Position numbers and translations under genes: made by a program. From contig NZ_JH164926.1 of the NCBI RefSeq assembly GCF_000226875.1, forward strand, positions 859,264 to 870,751: a stretch of 11,488 nt of DNA. Reading direction: 5' to 3'. The stretch is from Neisseria shayeganii 871 (GTDB lineage: Bacteria; Pseudomonadota; Gammaproteobacteria; Burkholderiales; Neisseriaceae). Below are positions 5,902 through 11,488 of this stretch, piece by piece; within the stretch, counting starts at the first letter, position 1, and every line of letters starts with the position of its first letter. The notes beneath the pieces are model-generated. The model was not told where the DNA came from. It was given only the letters and a program-made list of their open reading frames with translations, and did not search any database.

Positions 5902-6327
5902 ATGGCAATCGAACGCACCATTTCTATCATCAAACCCGATGCCGTTGCCAAAAACGTCATCGGCCAAATCTACAGCCGCTTCGAAAACAACGGCCTGAAA
6001 ATCGTGGCCGCCAAAATGAAACACCTGAGCCAAGCCGAAGCTGAAGGCTTTTACGCCGTGCACAAAGAGCGTCCCTTCTTCGGCGAGTTGGTAAAATTCA
6101 TGACCAGCGGCCCGGTAATGATCCAAGTATTGGAAGGCGAAAACGCCGTGGCCAAAAACCGTGAGCTGATGGGCGCCACCAATCCTAAAGAAGCCGCCGC
6201 CGGCACCATCCGCGCCGACTTCGCCGAATCCATCGACGCCAACGCCGTTCACGGCTCCGACAGCCTGGAAAATGCGGTCATCGAAATCGCTTTCTTCTTC
6301 CCCGAAGGCGAAATCTGCCCCCGCTAA
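5902..6327 (+). CDS. ndk: Nucleoside diphosphate kinase
   Basis: Ndk transfers the gamma phosphate from ATP to other (d)NDPs through a phosphohistidine and so balances cytoplasmic NTP and dNTP pools. The 141-residue protein has the family length. The opening ERTISIIKPDAV carries the conserved Lys, and the active-site block NAVHGSDS (114-121) places the phosphorylated His at 117. Nucleotide-binding landmarks such as RPFFGELV (57-64) and MGATNP (90-95) are present. The Shine-Dalgarno AAGGAG and extended -10 promoter upstream suggest good expression from its own promoter, and a DUS-pair terminator follows about 17 bases after the stop. It heads the conserved order ndk-rlmN-pilW-rodZ-ispG but is probably transcribed apart from the genes after the terminator. 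Confidence 0.98.
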   Translation: MAIERTISIIKPDAVAKNVIGQIYSRFENNGLKIVAAKMKHLSQAEAEGFYAVHKERPFFGELVKFMTSGPVMIQVLEGENAVAKNRELMGATNPKEAAAGTIRADFAESIDANAVHGSDSLENAVIEIAFFFPEGEICPR

Positions 6328-6343
6328 ACCCCATTACCCCCAC

Positions 6344-6372
6344 AGGCTACCTGAAAACCCTTCAGGTAGCCT
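6344..6372 (+). terminator. DUS-pair hairpin terminator of ndk
   Basis: Two perfect DUS (6344-6355 and the inverse at 6361-6372) form a 12-bp stem with loop AACCC, followed by a T-rich stretch (TTCGGGTTTTCTTT). It sits 16 bases past the ndk stop and upstream of rlmN. Confidence 0.8.
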
Positions 6373-6451
6373 TTCGGGTTTTCTTTGTATAGGGACTTGC
6401 ACCGAAAACAGATTCCATATACAAAGACATACCCCCGCCGTTTCCCCGCGT

Positions 6452-7543
6452 ATGAAAACCAATCTGCTGAATTACGACCTCCAAGGCCTGACCAACCATT
6501 TCGCGCAAATGGGCGAAAAGCCTTTCCGTGCCCGCCAAGTGATGCGCTGGATGCATCTGGGCGGCGCCGCCGATTTCGACGACATGACCGATCTGGCCAA
6601 ATCGCTGCGCGCCAAACTGAAAGACCGCGCCGAAGTGGGCGTGCCCGACCTGATGACCGCGCAGAAATCGCGCGACGGCACCCGCAAATGGCTGCTCGAC
6701 GTCGGCACCGGCAACGGCGTGGAAACCGTTTTCATCCCCGAAGCCGAACGCGGCACGCTGTGCATTTCCTCGCAAGTCGGCTGCGCTTTGGAATGTACCT
6801 TCTGCTCCACCGGCCGCCAGGGTTTCAACCGCAACCTCTCCGCCGCCGAAATCATTGGCCAATTGTGGTGGGCCAATAAAGCGCTGGGCGTCACCCCGAA
6901 AAACGAGCGCGTCATCTCCAACGTGGTGATGATGGGCATGGGGGAGCCGCTGGCCAACTACGACAATGTGGTCACCGCCCTTTCCATCATGCTCGACGAC
7001 CACGGCTACGGCCTCTCCCGCCGTCGCGTTACCGTGTCCACCTCCGGCATGGTGCCGCAGATGGACCGCCTCAAAGAAGACATGCCGGTGGCGCTGGCCG
7101 TTTCCCTGCACGCCTCCAACGATGCGGTGCGCAACGAAATCGTGCCGCTGAACAAAAAATACCCGCTGACCGAATTGATGGCCGCCTGCCGCCGCTACCT
7201 GGCCAAGGCCCCGCGCGATTTCGTGACCTTCGAATACGTGATGCTCGACGGCGTCAACGACCGCCCCGAGCACGCACGCGAACTCTTGACCCTGGTGCGC
7301 GACGTGCCGTGCAAATTCAACCTGATTCCGTTCAACCCCTTCCCCCACTCGGGTTACCAACGTTCCAGCAACGAAAACATCCGCATCTTCCGCGACATCC
7401 TGCAACAGGCCGGCTTGGTGGTGACCGTGCGCAAAACGCGCGGCGACGACATCGATGCCGCCTGCGGGCAGCTCGCCGGCCAAGTACGCGACAAAACCCG
7501 CCGTCAGGCCAAATGGCAACAGTTACACCTTGAGAAAGGCTGA
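6452..7543 (+). CDS. rlmN: Dual-specificity 23S rRNA (A2503-C2) / tRNA (A37-C2) methyltransferase
   Basis: RlmN is a radical-SAM enzyme that methylates C2 of A2503 in 23S rRNA and of A37 in some tRNAs, improving translational accuracy. From the ATG at 6452 the protein has 363 residues, as in relatives. The 4Fe-4S/SAM motif is CALECTFC (Cys 111, 115, 118). The two further Cys of the ping-pong mechanism are at 104 (GTLCISSQVG) and 338 (DDIDAACGQ). The SAM-contact stretch MGMGEPLANY (161-170) is present. The frame is open to 6272, but upstream residues overlap ndk and its terminator, and MKTNLLNYDLQGL matches the family start. No Shine-Dalgarno is visible before this ATG. A weak promoter candidate (TTGCAC at 6397, TATACA at 6418, 15-base spacer) is unconvincing. 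pilW follows after three bases. Confidence 0.97.
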   Translation: MKTNLLNYDLQGLTNHFAQMGEKPFRARQVMRWMHLGGAADFDDMTDLAKSLRAKLKDRAEVGVPDLMTAQKSRDGTRKWLLDVGTGNGVETVFIPEAERGTLCISSQVGCALECTFCSTGRQGFNRNLSAAEIIGQLWWANKALGVTPKNERVISNVVMMGMGEPLANYDNVVTALSIMLDDHGYGLSRRRVTVSTSGMVPQMDRLKEDMPVALAVSLHASNDAVRNEIVPLNKKYPLTELMAACRRYLAKAPRDFVTFEYVMLDGVNDRPEHARELLTLVRDVPCKFNLIPFNPFPHSGYQRSSNENIRIFRDILQQAGLVVTVRKTRGDDIDAACGQLAGQVRDKTRRQAKWQQLHLEKG

Positions 7544-7546
7544 GTC

Positions 7547-8320
7547 ATGAAAAAGCTTCTGGGCGCCGCCCTGATCACCGCTTCCCTGCTCTCCGGCTGC
7601 GCCGGCATCACCATCCACACCGGCCAGAAAGAAGAGCGCAACCGCCCGGAAGAAGTGGCGGCCATTAAAATCCAGCTCGCCATCGAATACATGAATGCCG
7701 GCTCCTACCGCGATGCGGTGGCCGCCATCGAAGAGGCCCTCACCTTGCAGCCGCGCAACGAAAACGCCTGGTTGGTGCGCGCCGCCATCTACCAGTTCCT
7801 CAAAGTGCCGGACAAAACCCAGGAAAGCTTCCAACGCGCCTTGTCATTGAAGCCGGACAGCGCGGAAATCAACAACAACTACGGCTGGTTTCTCTGCAAC
7901 GGCGGCAATCGCCCCAACGAAGCCATGGCCTATTTCGACCGCGCCCTGGCCGATCCCACTTACCCCAGCCCGCACATTGCCTACATGAACAAAGGCATCT
8001 GCAGCGCCCGTTTGGGCCAATACAATCTGGCCACCTCTTATCTGCAACGCGCCCTCTCCACCGCTCCGGACTTTGTGCCGGCCCAAAAAGAGCTGGCCCG
8101 CGTGGCCTTGTTGGAAGGCAAAACCGGCGAGGCCGACCGCCAATTCCGCCAATACCAAAGCAAAGTAAACGTATTGGGCCCCGACGACCTGCTGCTGGGC
8201 TGGAAAATCGCCCGCGCCATGGGCCAAACCCAAGCGGCCTACGAATACGAAGCGCAATTGCGCACCCACCATCCCTATTCTCCTGAGCTGCAGGAGATCA
8301 CCACAGGAAAAGTCCAATGA
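7547..8320 (+). CDS. pilW: Type IV pilus biogenesis/stability lipoprotein PilW (PilF)
   Basis: PilW is an outer-membrane lipoprotein on the periplasmic side that promotes PilQ secretin multimerisation and stabilises type IV pili, which serve twitching, adhesion and DNA uptake. The protein has 257 residues. A signal peptide with lipobox LLSGC places the lipidated Cys at 18. From about residue 38 the protein is a series of TPR repeats, for example AIEYMNAGSYRDAVAAIEEA, then NENAWLVRAAIYQFLKVPDK, then EINNNYGWFLCNGG and AYMNKGICSARLGQYNLATS. The start lies three bases after the rlmN stop, with a GAGAAAGG Shine-Dalgarno inside the end of rlmN, so the two are coupled. Its position between rlmN and rodZ is the same as that of pilF in Pseudomonas. 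The PilW name is used in Neisseria and PilF in Pseudomonas for the same protein. Confidence 0.93.
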   Translation: MKKLLGAALITASLLSGCAGITIHTGQKEERNRPEEVAAIKIQLAIEYMNAGSYRDAVAAIEEALTLQPRNENAWLVRAAIYQFLKVPDKTQESFQRALSLKPDSAEINNNYGWFLCNGGNRPNEAMAYFDRALADPTYPSPHIAYMNKGICSARLGQYNLATSYLQRALSTAPDFVPAQKELARVALLEGKTGEADRQFRQYQSKVNVLGPDDLLLGWKIARAMGQTQAAYEYEAQLRTHHPYSPELQEITTGKVQ

Positions 8321-9216
8321 GTGATGCCCCCCACACCGACACCGCCAGCGCCGCCGAACAGCTCGGCCGCCTGCTGCGCCAAACCCGCGAGCAAAACCTG
8401 CTCTCCATCGGCGACGTATCCGAACACCTCAAACTGCCCGCCCGTCAGGTAGAGGCTTTAGAAAACGCCGATTTCGGCAAACTGCCCGAGCCGGTTTTCG
8501 TGCGCGGCTTTCTGCGCAGCTACGGACGCTACCTGAATCTCGACGAAAGCGTACTCAACGATTATCTGGAGCAAATTGCCTTCCAAACCCAGGGCATCGC
8601 CCCGGCTGCGAAAAAAAGCGCTGCCGACAACCCCGCCCCCATGACCTACCATCAGGCGCCGATCCGGAAACCCTTCCCGAAATGGATCATCGGCGTGGCC
8701 GCCTTGGCCTTGATTGTGGGCGGCGTGTATCTGTGGCAAAGCAAATCGCACAGCGACAACCAACGCCAAGAAGCGCAAAACGAACAAGCCGCTCCAGCCG
8801 TGCTGCCGCCGAACCTGGAAGGCGGCAATGTGCAGGTTCTGCCCATGCAGCAGGCTTCCGATGCCGCCGCTTCTGCGCCTGAAGCCGCTCCGGCCGAACA
8901 AGCTTCCGCGCCGGCCGCATCCGGCGAAGCCGATGCCGCCGCCGGCCTGAGCACCGCTCCCGGCGAACTGGCCATCAAACTGCGCTTCCGCTCCTTCCTC
9001 ACCGTTACCGATAAAGACGGCAATATGCTGATCAGCAAAATCGTGCCGGCCAACAGCGAACACCGCTATTCCGGCAACGGTCCCTACCATGTGCGCATCG
9101 GCTTCGCCCGCGGCAGCAGCGTGAGCTACGGCGGCCGCGACATCAACGTCAGCGAGCACATGCGCGACAACAAAACCGCCGCCTTCAACACCGACGGCCC
9201 GGCCGCCAACCCCTAA
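8317..9216 (+). CDS. rodZ: RodZ-like cytoskeletal HTH membrane protein
   Basis: RodZ links the MreB actin-like filament to the elongation machinery and maintains rod shape. The 299-residue protein shows the standard layout: a cytoplasmic helix-turn-helix domain of the RodZ type (about 14-85, including LGRLLRQTREQ and VFVRGFLRSYGRYL), one membrane helix (about 123-140, WIIGVAALALIVGGVYLW), an Ala/Pro/Glu-rich periplasmic linker (about 150-215) and a C-terminal beta-rich domain of the DUF4115 type (about 217-290). The start overlaps the pilW stop by ATGA (8317-8320), so translation is probably coupled, with AGGAAAA upstream. Gene order agrees with rodZ-ispG in E. coli. A DUS near-match lies in the GRYLNL codons. 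The family is sure; the morphogenetic role in this organism is inferred. Confidence 0.9.
   Translation: MSDAPHTDTASAAEQLGRLLRQTREQNLLSIGDVSEHLKLPARQVEALENADFGKLPEPVFVRGFLRSYGRYLNLDESVLNDYLEQIAFQTQGIAPAAKKSAADNPAPMTYHQAPIRKPFPKWIIGVAALALIVGGVYLWQSKSHSDNQRQEAQNEQAAPAVLPPNLEGGNVQVLPMQQASDAAASAPEAAPAEQASAPAASGEADAAAGLSTAPGELAIKLRFRSFLTVTDKDGNMLISKIVPANSEHRYSGNGPYHVRIGFARGSSVSYGGRDINVSEHMRDNKTAAFNTDGPAANP
8526..8537 (+). repeat. DUS near-match (11/12) inside rodZ
   Basis: ACGCTACCTGAA differs from the DUS only at its second base. It encodes part of GRYLNL in the helix-turn-helix domain, so coincidence with coding need is possible. Confidence 0.4.
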
Positions 9217-9231
9217 GCCATCCGACCCAGC

Positions 9232-10500
9232 ATGAACACTCCCATCACACGCCGCACCACCCACCAAGTGCAGATCGACCACCTCACCGTCGGTTCCGAC
9301 GCCCCGGTGGTGGTGCAGTCGATGACCAATACCGACACCGCCGATGCCGTAGCCACCGCCCGCCAGGTAAAAGAACTGGCCGATGCCGGCTCGGAAATGG
9401 TGCGCATTACCGTCAACAGCCCCGAAGCTGCAGCCAAAGTAGCCGAAATCCGCAGCCGTCTCGACGACATGGGCTGCAACACCCCCTTGGTGGGCGACTT
9501 CCATTTCAACGGCGAACGCCTGTTGGCCGAATTTCCCGAATGCGGCAAAGCCCTGTCGAAATACCGCATCAACCCCGGTAATGTGGGCAAAGGCGCCAAG
9601 GGCGACGAAAAATTCGCCTACATGATCCGCACCGCCGCCGAAAACGGCAAAGCCGTGCGCATCGGCGTCAACTGGGGCTCGCTCGACCAAAGCCTGGCCA
9701 AACGGATGATGGACGCCAACTTAGCCGCCGCCCAGCCCAAAGCGCCCGAAGCAGTGATGAAAGAAGCACTGATTGTTTCCGCTTTGGAATCGGCACAAAA
9801 AGCGGTGGACTTAGGGCTACCTGAAAACAAAATCATCCTGTCGTGCAAAGTGAGCGCCGTTCAAGACCTGATTCAGGTGTACCGCGAGCTCGGCAGCCGC
9901 TGCGCCTACCCGCTGCACTTGGGCCTGACCGAAGCCGGCATGGGCAGCAAAGGCATCGTCGCCTCCACCGCCGCACTGGCCGTTTTGTTGCAGGAAGGCA
10001 TCGGCGACACCATCCGTATTTCGCTGACGCCCGAACCCGGCAGCCCGCGCACGCAGGAAGTGGTGGTGGCTCAGGAAATCCTGCAAACCATGGGTCTGCG
10101 CTCCTTCACCCCAATGGTGACCGCCTGCCCCGGCTGCGGCCGCACCACCAGCACCGTGTTCCAAGAGCTGGCGCGCGACATCCAGCACTACCTGCGCAAC
10201 CAAATGGCCGTCTGGCGCCTGCAATACCCCGGCGTGGAAAGCCTCAACGTGGCGGTGATGGGCTGCGTGGTCAACGGCCCAGGCGAGAGCAAACTGGCCG
10301 ACATCGGCATCAGCCTGCCCGGCACCGGCGAAACCCCCGTGGCTCCGGTTTATGTGGACGGCGAACGCAAAGTTACCCTCAAAGGCGACAATATGGCCGC
10401 CGAATTCCTCGCCATCGTGCAGGAATACGTGGAAACCCATTACGGCGAAGACGGCAAGAAGCGGCGCACCTCGAAAGTCATCCCCATCCGCTCGGCCTAA
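9232..10500 (+). CDS. ispG: 4-hydroxy-3-methylbut-2-enyl diphosphate synthase (IspG/GcpE)
   Basis: IspG converts 2-C-methyl-D-erythritol 2,4-cyclodiphosphate to HMBPP, the penultimate step of the MEP isoprenoid pathway, using a 4Fe-4S cluster reduced by flavodoxin or ferredoxin. The 422-residue protein is longer than the E. coli enzyme (about 370) but agrees with Neisseria homologues as I remember them. The N-terminal TIM-barrel contains VQSMTNTDT (28-36) and RINPGNVG (112-119). The C-terminal cluster domain has ACPGCGRT with Cys 299 and 302, and MGCVVNGPGE with Cys 345 and the Glu ligand 352. The start at 9232 follows rodZ by 15 bases, but no clear Shine-Dalgarno is seen, so translation may depend on coupling to rodZ. 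hisS, the usual next gene in other Proteobacteria, is absent here. Confidence 0.97.
   Translation: MNTPITRRTTHQVQIDHLTVGSDAPVVVQSMTNTDTADAVATARQVKELADAGSEMVRITVNSPEAAAKVAEIRSRLDDMGCNTPLVGDFHFNGERLLAEFPECGKALSKYRINPGNVGKGAKGDEKFAYMIRTAAENGKAVRIGVNWGSLDQSLAKRMMDANLAAAQPKAPEAVMKEALIVSALESAQKAVDLGLPENKIILSCKVSAVQDLIQVYRELGSRCAYPLHLGLTEAGMGSKGIVASTAALAVLLQEGIGDTIRISLTPEPGSPRTQEVVVAQEILQTMGLRSFTPMVTACPGCGRTTSTVFQELARDIQHYLRNQMAVWRLQYPGVESLNVAVMGCVVNGPGESKLADIGISLPGTGETPVAPVYVDGERKVTLKGDNMAAEFLAIVQEYVETHYGEDGKKRRTSKVIPIRSA
9814..9825 (+). repeat. DUS near-match (11/12) inside ispG
   Basis: GGGCTACCTGAA differs from the DUS only in the first base; the 11-base core GGCTACCTGAA is intact. It encodes GLPEN at a surface-type loop (about residues 195-199). 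Confidence 0.65.
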
Positions 10501-10513
10501 TTGTTCCGCCAAA

Positions 10514-10561
10514 CGCCTGCGCAGGCGGACAAACAATCGGCTACCGTCCGCACACCGATTG
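10514..10561. other. Palindromes between ispG and the nitroreductase
   Basis: CGCCTGCGCAGGCG (10514-10527) is a perfect 14-base palindrome just after the ispG stop. A second, looser hairpin pairs CAATCGG (10534-10540) with CCGATTG (10555-10561) and is followed by CTTT. These may be a weak ispG terminator placed ahead of the DUS-pair one. No protein-binding site is recognised. Confidence 0.3.
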
Positions 10562-10586
10562 CTTTGAACGGTTGATCACTCCGTGC

Positions 10587-10615
10587 AGGCTACCTGAAAC
10601 CGTTTCAGGTAGCCT
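10587..10615 (+). terminator. DUS-pair hairpin terminator of ispG
   Basis: AGGCTACCTGAAA (10587-10599) pairs with TTTCAGGTAGCCT (10603-10615) around loop CCG, both arms holding a perfect DUS. The tail TTATTCTCC is only moderately T-rich. Confidence 0.7.
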
Positions 10616-10649
10616 TATTCTCCCCAATCTCTGCCAACGGAAAGGCTGC

Positions 10650-11216
10650 ATGCGCATGAACCCCACCCTGCAACTCCTCACCACCCGCCGCTCCACCAAA
10701 CAGCTCGGCCTGCCCGCGCCCGATGCCGCACAGCTCGAACACATCCTGCAAGCCGCCACCCAAGTGCCCGACCACGGCCACCTGACCCCGTGGCGTTTCG
10801 TGGTCATCCAAGGCGAGGCCGCCCTGCAGAAATTTCGCACCCTGCTCGCCGACACCGTTACCCAACTCAACTTCGGCGAAGATTCCATGCGCAAAGCCGA
10901 GCGGGTCGGCCACATGGCACCCTTGGTCATCGCCGTCATCTCACAACCCAATTTCACAGCGCCCAAACCCAAGCCGGAGTGGGAGCAGCTGCTCAGCGCC
11001 GCTTGCGCCGCCTATGCCGCCCAGCTGGCTGCCAAAGCCCAAGGCTTCGACAGCGTGTGGATCACCGGCCTGTGGAGCAACAGCCCCCTGTTGCGCGCCG
11101 CCTGCCACTGCGGCGAAAAAGACAAAATCATCGGCCTGCTGATGATCGGCACCGCCAAAGACGAAGTGGCCAAACCCAAAAACACCGATCTGACCCCGTT
11201 TGTGACTTATTGGTGA
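10650..11216 (+). CDS. YdjA-type NAD(P)H nitroreductase
   Basis: This is a flavoprotein of the nitroreductase superfamily, closest by pattern to the small YdjA group. It would bind FMN and use NAD(P)H to reduce nitro or quinone-type compounds; the natural substrate is unknown. The protein has 188 residues from the ATG at 10650, or 186 from the ATG at 10656. Landmarks are LLTTRRSTKQLG near the N-terminus (FMN phosphate contact), PDHGHLTPWRFVVI (40-53), the Ala-rich helix AACAAYAAQLAAKAQGFDSVWITG, and the C-terminal IIGLLMIGTAKDE. GGAAAGG at 10639-10645 is spaced better for the first ATG. The frame remains open far upstream inside ispG, but those residues are low-complexity shadow. It follows the ispG terminator, so it is probably a separate transcript, though no clear promoter is seen. 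Confidence 0.92.
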   Translation: MRMNPTLQLLTTRRSTKQLGLPAPDAAQLEHILQAATQVPDHGHLTPWRFVVIQGEAALQKFRTLLADTVTQLNFGEDSMRKAERVGHMAPLVIAVISQPNFTAPKPKPEWEQLLSAACAAYAAQLAAKAQGFDSVWITGLWSNSPLLRAACHCGEKDKIIGLLMIGTAKDEVAKPKNTDLTPFVTYW

Positions 11217-11283
11217 AGGAGCAAGGCTGGAAGCAAACCTTCCGCGCCGTTTTTCCAGCGGCAAAAGTACAGCAGACGTAAAA

Positions 11284-11318
11284 AACGGGCTGGCCGATTG
11301 CTTATCGGGCAGCCCGTT
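11284..11318. terminator. Strong intrinsic terminator, best oriented for a leftward gene
   Basis: AACGGGCTG (11284-11292) pairs with CAGCCCGTT (11310-11318), and an inner CCGAT/ATCGG stem encloses the loop TGCTT. On the minus strand the stem is followed by a run of Ts (complement of the A run at about 11280-11285). The plus-strand tail GTGTTTG is weaker. It can end both the nitroreductase transcript and one coming from the right. Confidence 0.8.
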
Positions 11319-11488
11319 GTGTTTGAACCCTCTGCCGTTCACACCGGCAAATTGAGCACTTTCTTAATCAAAAATGTTCCCAAAGTGTGCCAAAATCAGA
11401 GAGGAAAATATCAGTCATTTGATATTTCTATTAAATTCTGGTGGTGGGTTGGAACCCTGCGCCAAACCTATGTAACTCAGCGCCTTAG
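11319..11488. other. AT-rich end of window, no supported gene
   Basis: After the terminator the sequence becomes AT-rich compared with the genes to the left. I see no tRNA, DUS or plausible promoter. A minus-strand frame that enters from the right edge stays open for 23 codons and stops at 11415-11417, ending PPPEFNRNIK. It could be the tail of a leftward gene served by the terminator at 11284-11318, but this is too short to claim. Confidence 0.3.

Noticed and set aside
4619..5908. 429-codon open frame on the minus strand opposite yicC
   Set aside because: It is antisense to a clear yicC and has His/Ala/Gln-rich shadow composition. It also crosses the MITE and the DUS terminator.
6362..7519. 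385-codon minus-strand frame opposite rlmN
   Set aside because: Its Gly/His/Ala-rich composition is typical of the antisense of a GC-rich gene, and rlmN on the other strand has all family motifs.
8458..9690. 410-codon minus-strand frame across rodZ and ispG
   Set aside because: It is antisense shadow spanning two well-supported genes and shows no recognisable motifs.
9843..10649. Upstream extension of the nitroreductase frame into ispG
   Set aside because: The extra residues are Arg/Pro/His-rich shadow of ispG. The internal ATG at 10650 has a Shine-Dalgarno and fits the family start.
11373..11474. 33-codon plus-strand ORF near the right edge
   Set aside because: It has no Shine-Dalgarno, no recognisable content and lies after the terminator. 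Its length is within chance.
11440..11475. Possible tRNA 3' end on the minus strand (GGTTCCAACCC followed by ACCACCA)
   Set aside because: The T-loop would have C where a purine is needed at position 57, the T-stem does not pair, and no other cloverleaf arm is visible.
1..11488. CRISPR array, rRNA, tRNA or riboswitch
   Set aside because: No regularly spaced identical repeats and no recognisable RNA gene were seen on either strand. The dispersed repeats are DUS, REP-like elements and one MITE.

Overview
The window most likely comes from an Eikenella-like member of the Neisseriaceae (Betaproteobacteria). The best evidence is the 12-mer AGGCTACCTGAA, present ten times as an exact match and several more times with one change. 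From memory this is the Eikenella dialect of the DNA uptake sequence (DUS). The protein sequences closely resemble Neisseria homologues, and most of the window is GC-rich. No similarity search was run, so the genus is an inference.

Layout. Positions 1-516 form an accessory patch: the 5' end of a REP-associated tyrosine transposase (RAYT, minus strand) followed by a cluster of REP-like palindromes arranged as a REPIN. The last palindrome overlaps a good sigma-70 promoter that drives a very AT-rich orphan gene (517-951) encoding a small membrane-anchored protein with a SHOCT-like C-terminus. A bidirectional terminator (958-980) separates it from a minus-strand block: uvrB (excision repair), an unrecognised 150-residue protein, and rph (RNase PH). 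rph is divergent from yicC (endoribonuclease family), as in many Proteobacteria. Two mirror-image extended -10 promoters lie between them.

Downstream of yicC sits a 143-bp MITE-like element with near-perfect 21-bp terminal inverted repeats and no gene. Then comes the housekeeping run ndk - rlmN - pilW - rodZ - ispG, an order shared with Pseudomonas and, apart from pilW, with E. coli. It covers nucleotide balance, 23S rRNA/tRNA methylation, type IV pilus assembly, cell-shape scaffold and isoprenoid synthesis. rlmN, pilW, rodZ and ispG are tightly packed and probably co-transcribed. A YdjA-type nitroreductase takes the place where hisS would be expected. The last 270 bases contain a strong terminator that best serves a leftward gene beyond the window, and then AT-rich sequence with no supported gene.

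Five transcription terminators are inverted pairs of DUS. A single DUS abuts the uvrB start codon, and near-matches sit inside uvrB, rodZ and ispG. uvrB also contains one copy of a different, Neisseria-type DUS (AGGCCGTCTGAA). pilW in this window belongs to the pilus system that takes up DUS-bearing DNA. I did not find a large undescribed system. The most unusual items are the RAYT/REPIN patch with its promoter and AT-rich gene, the MITE, the foreign-dialect DUS, and the DUS that may double as the uvrB ribosome binding site.
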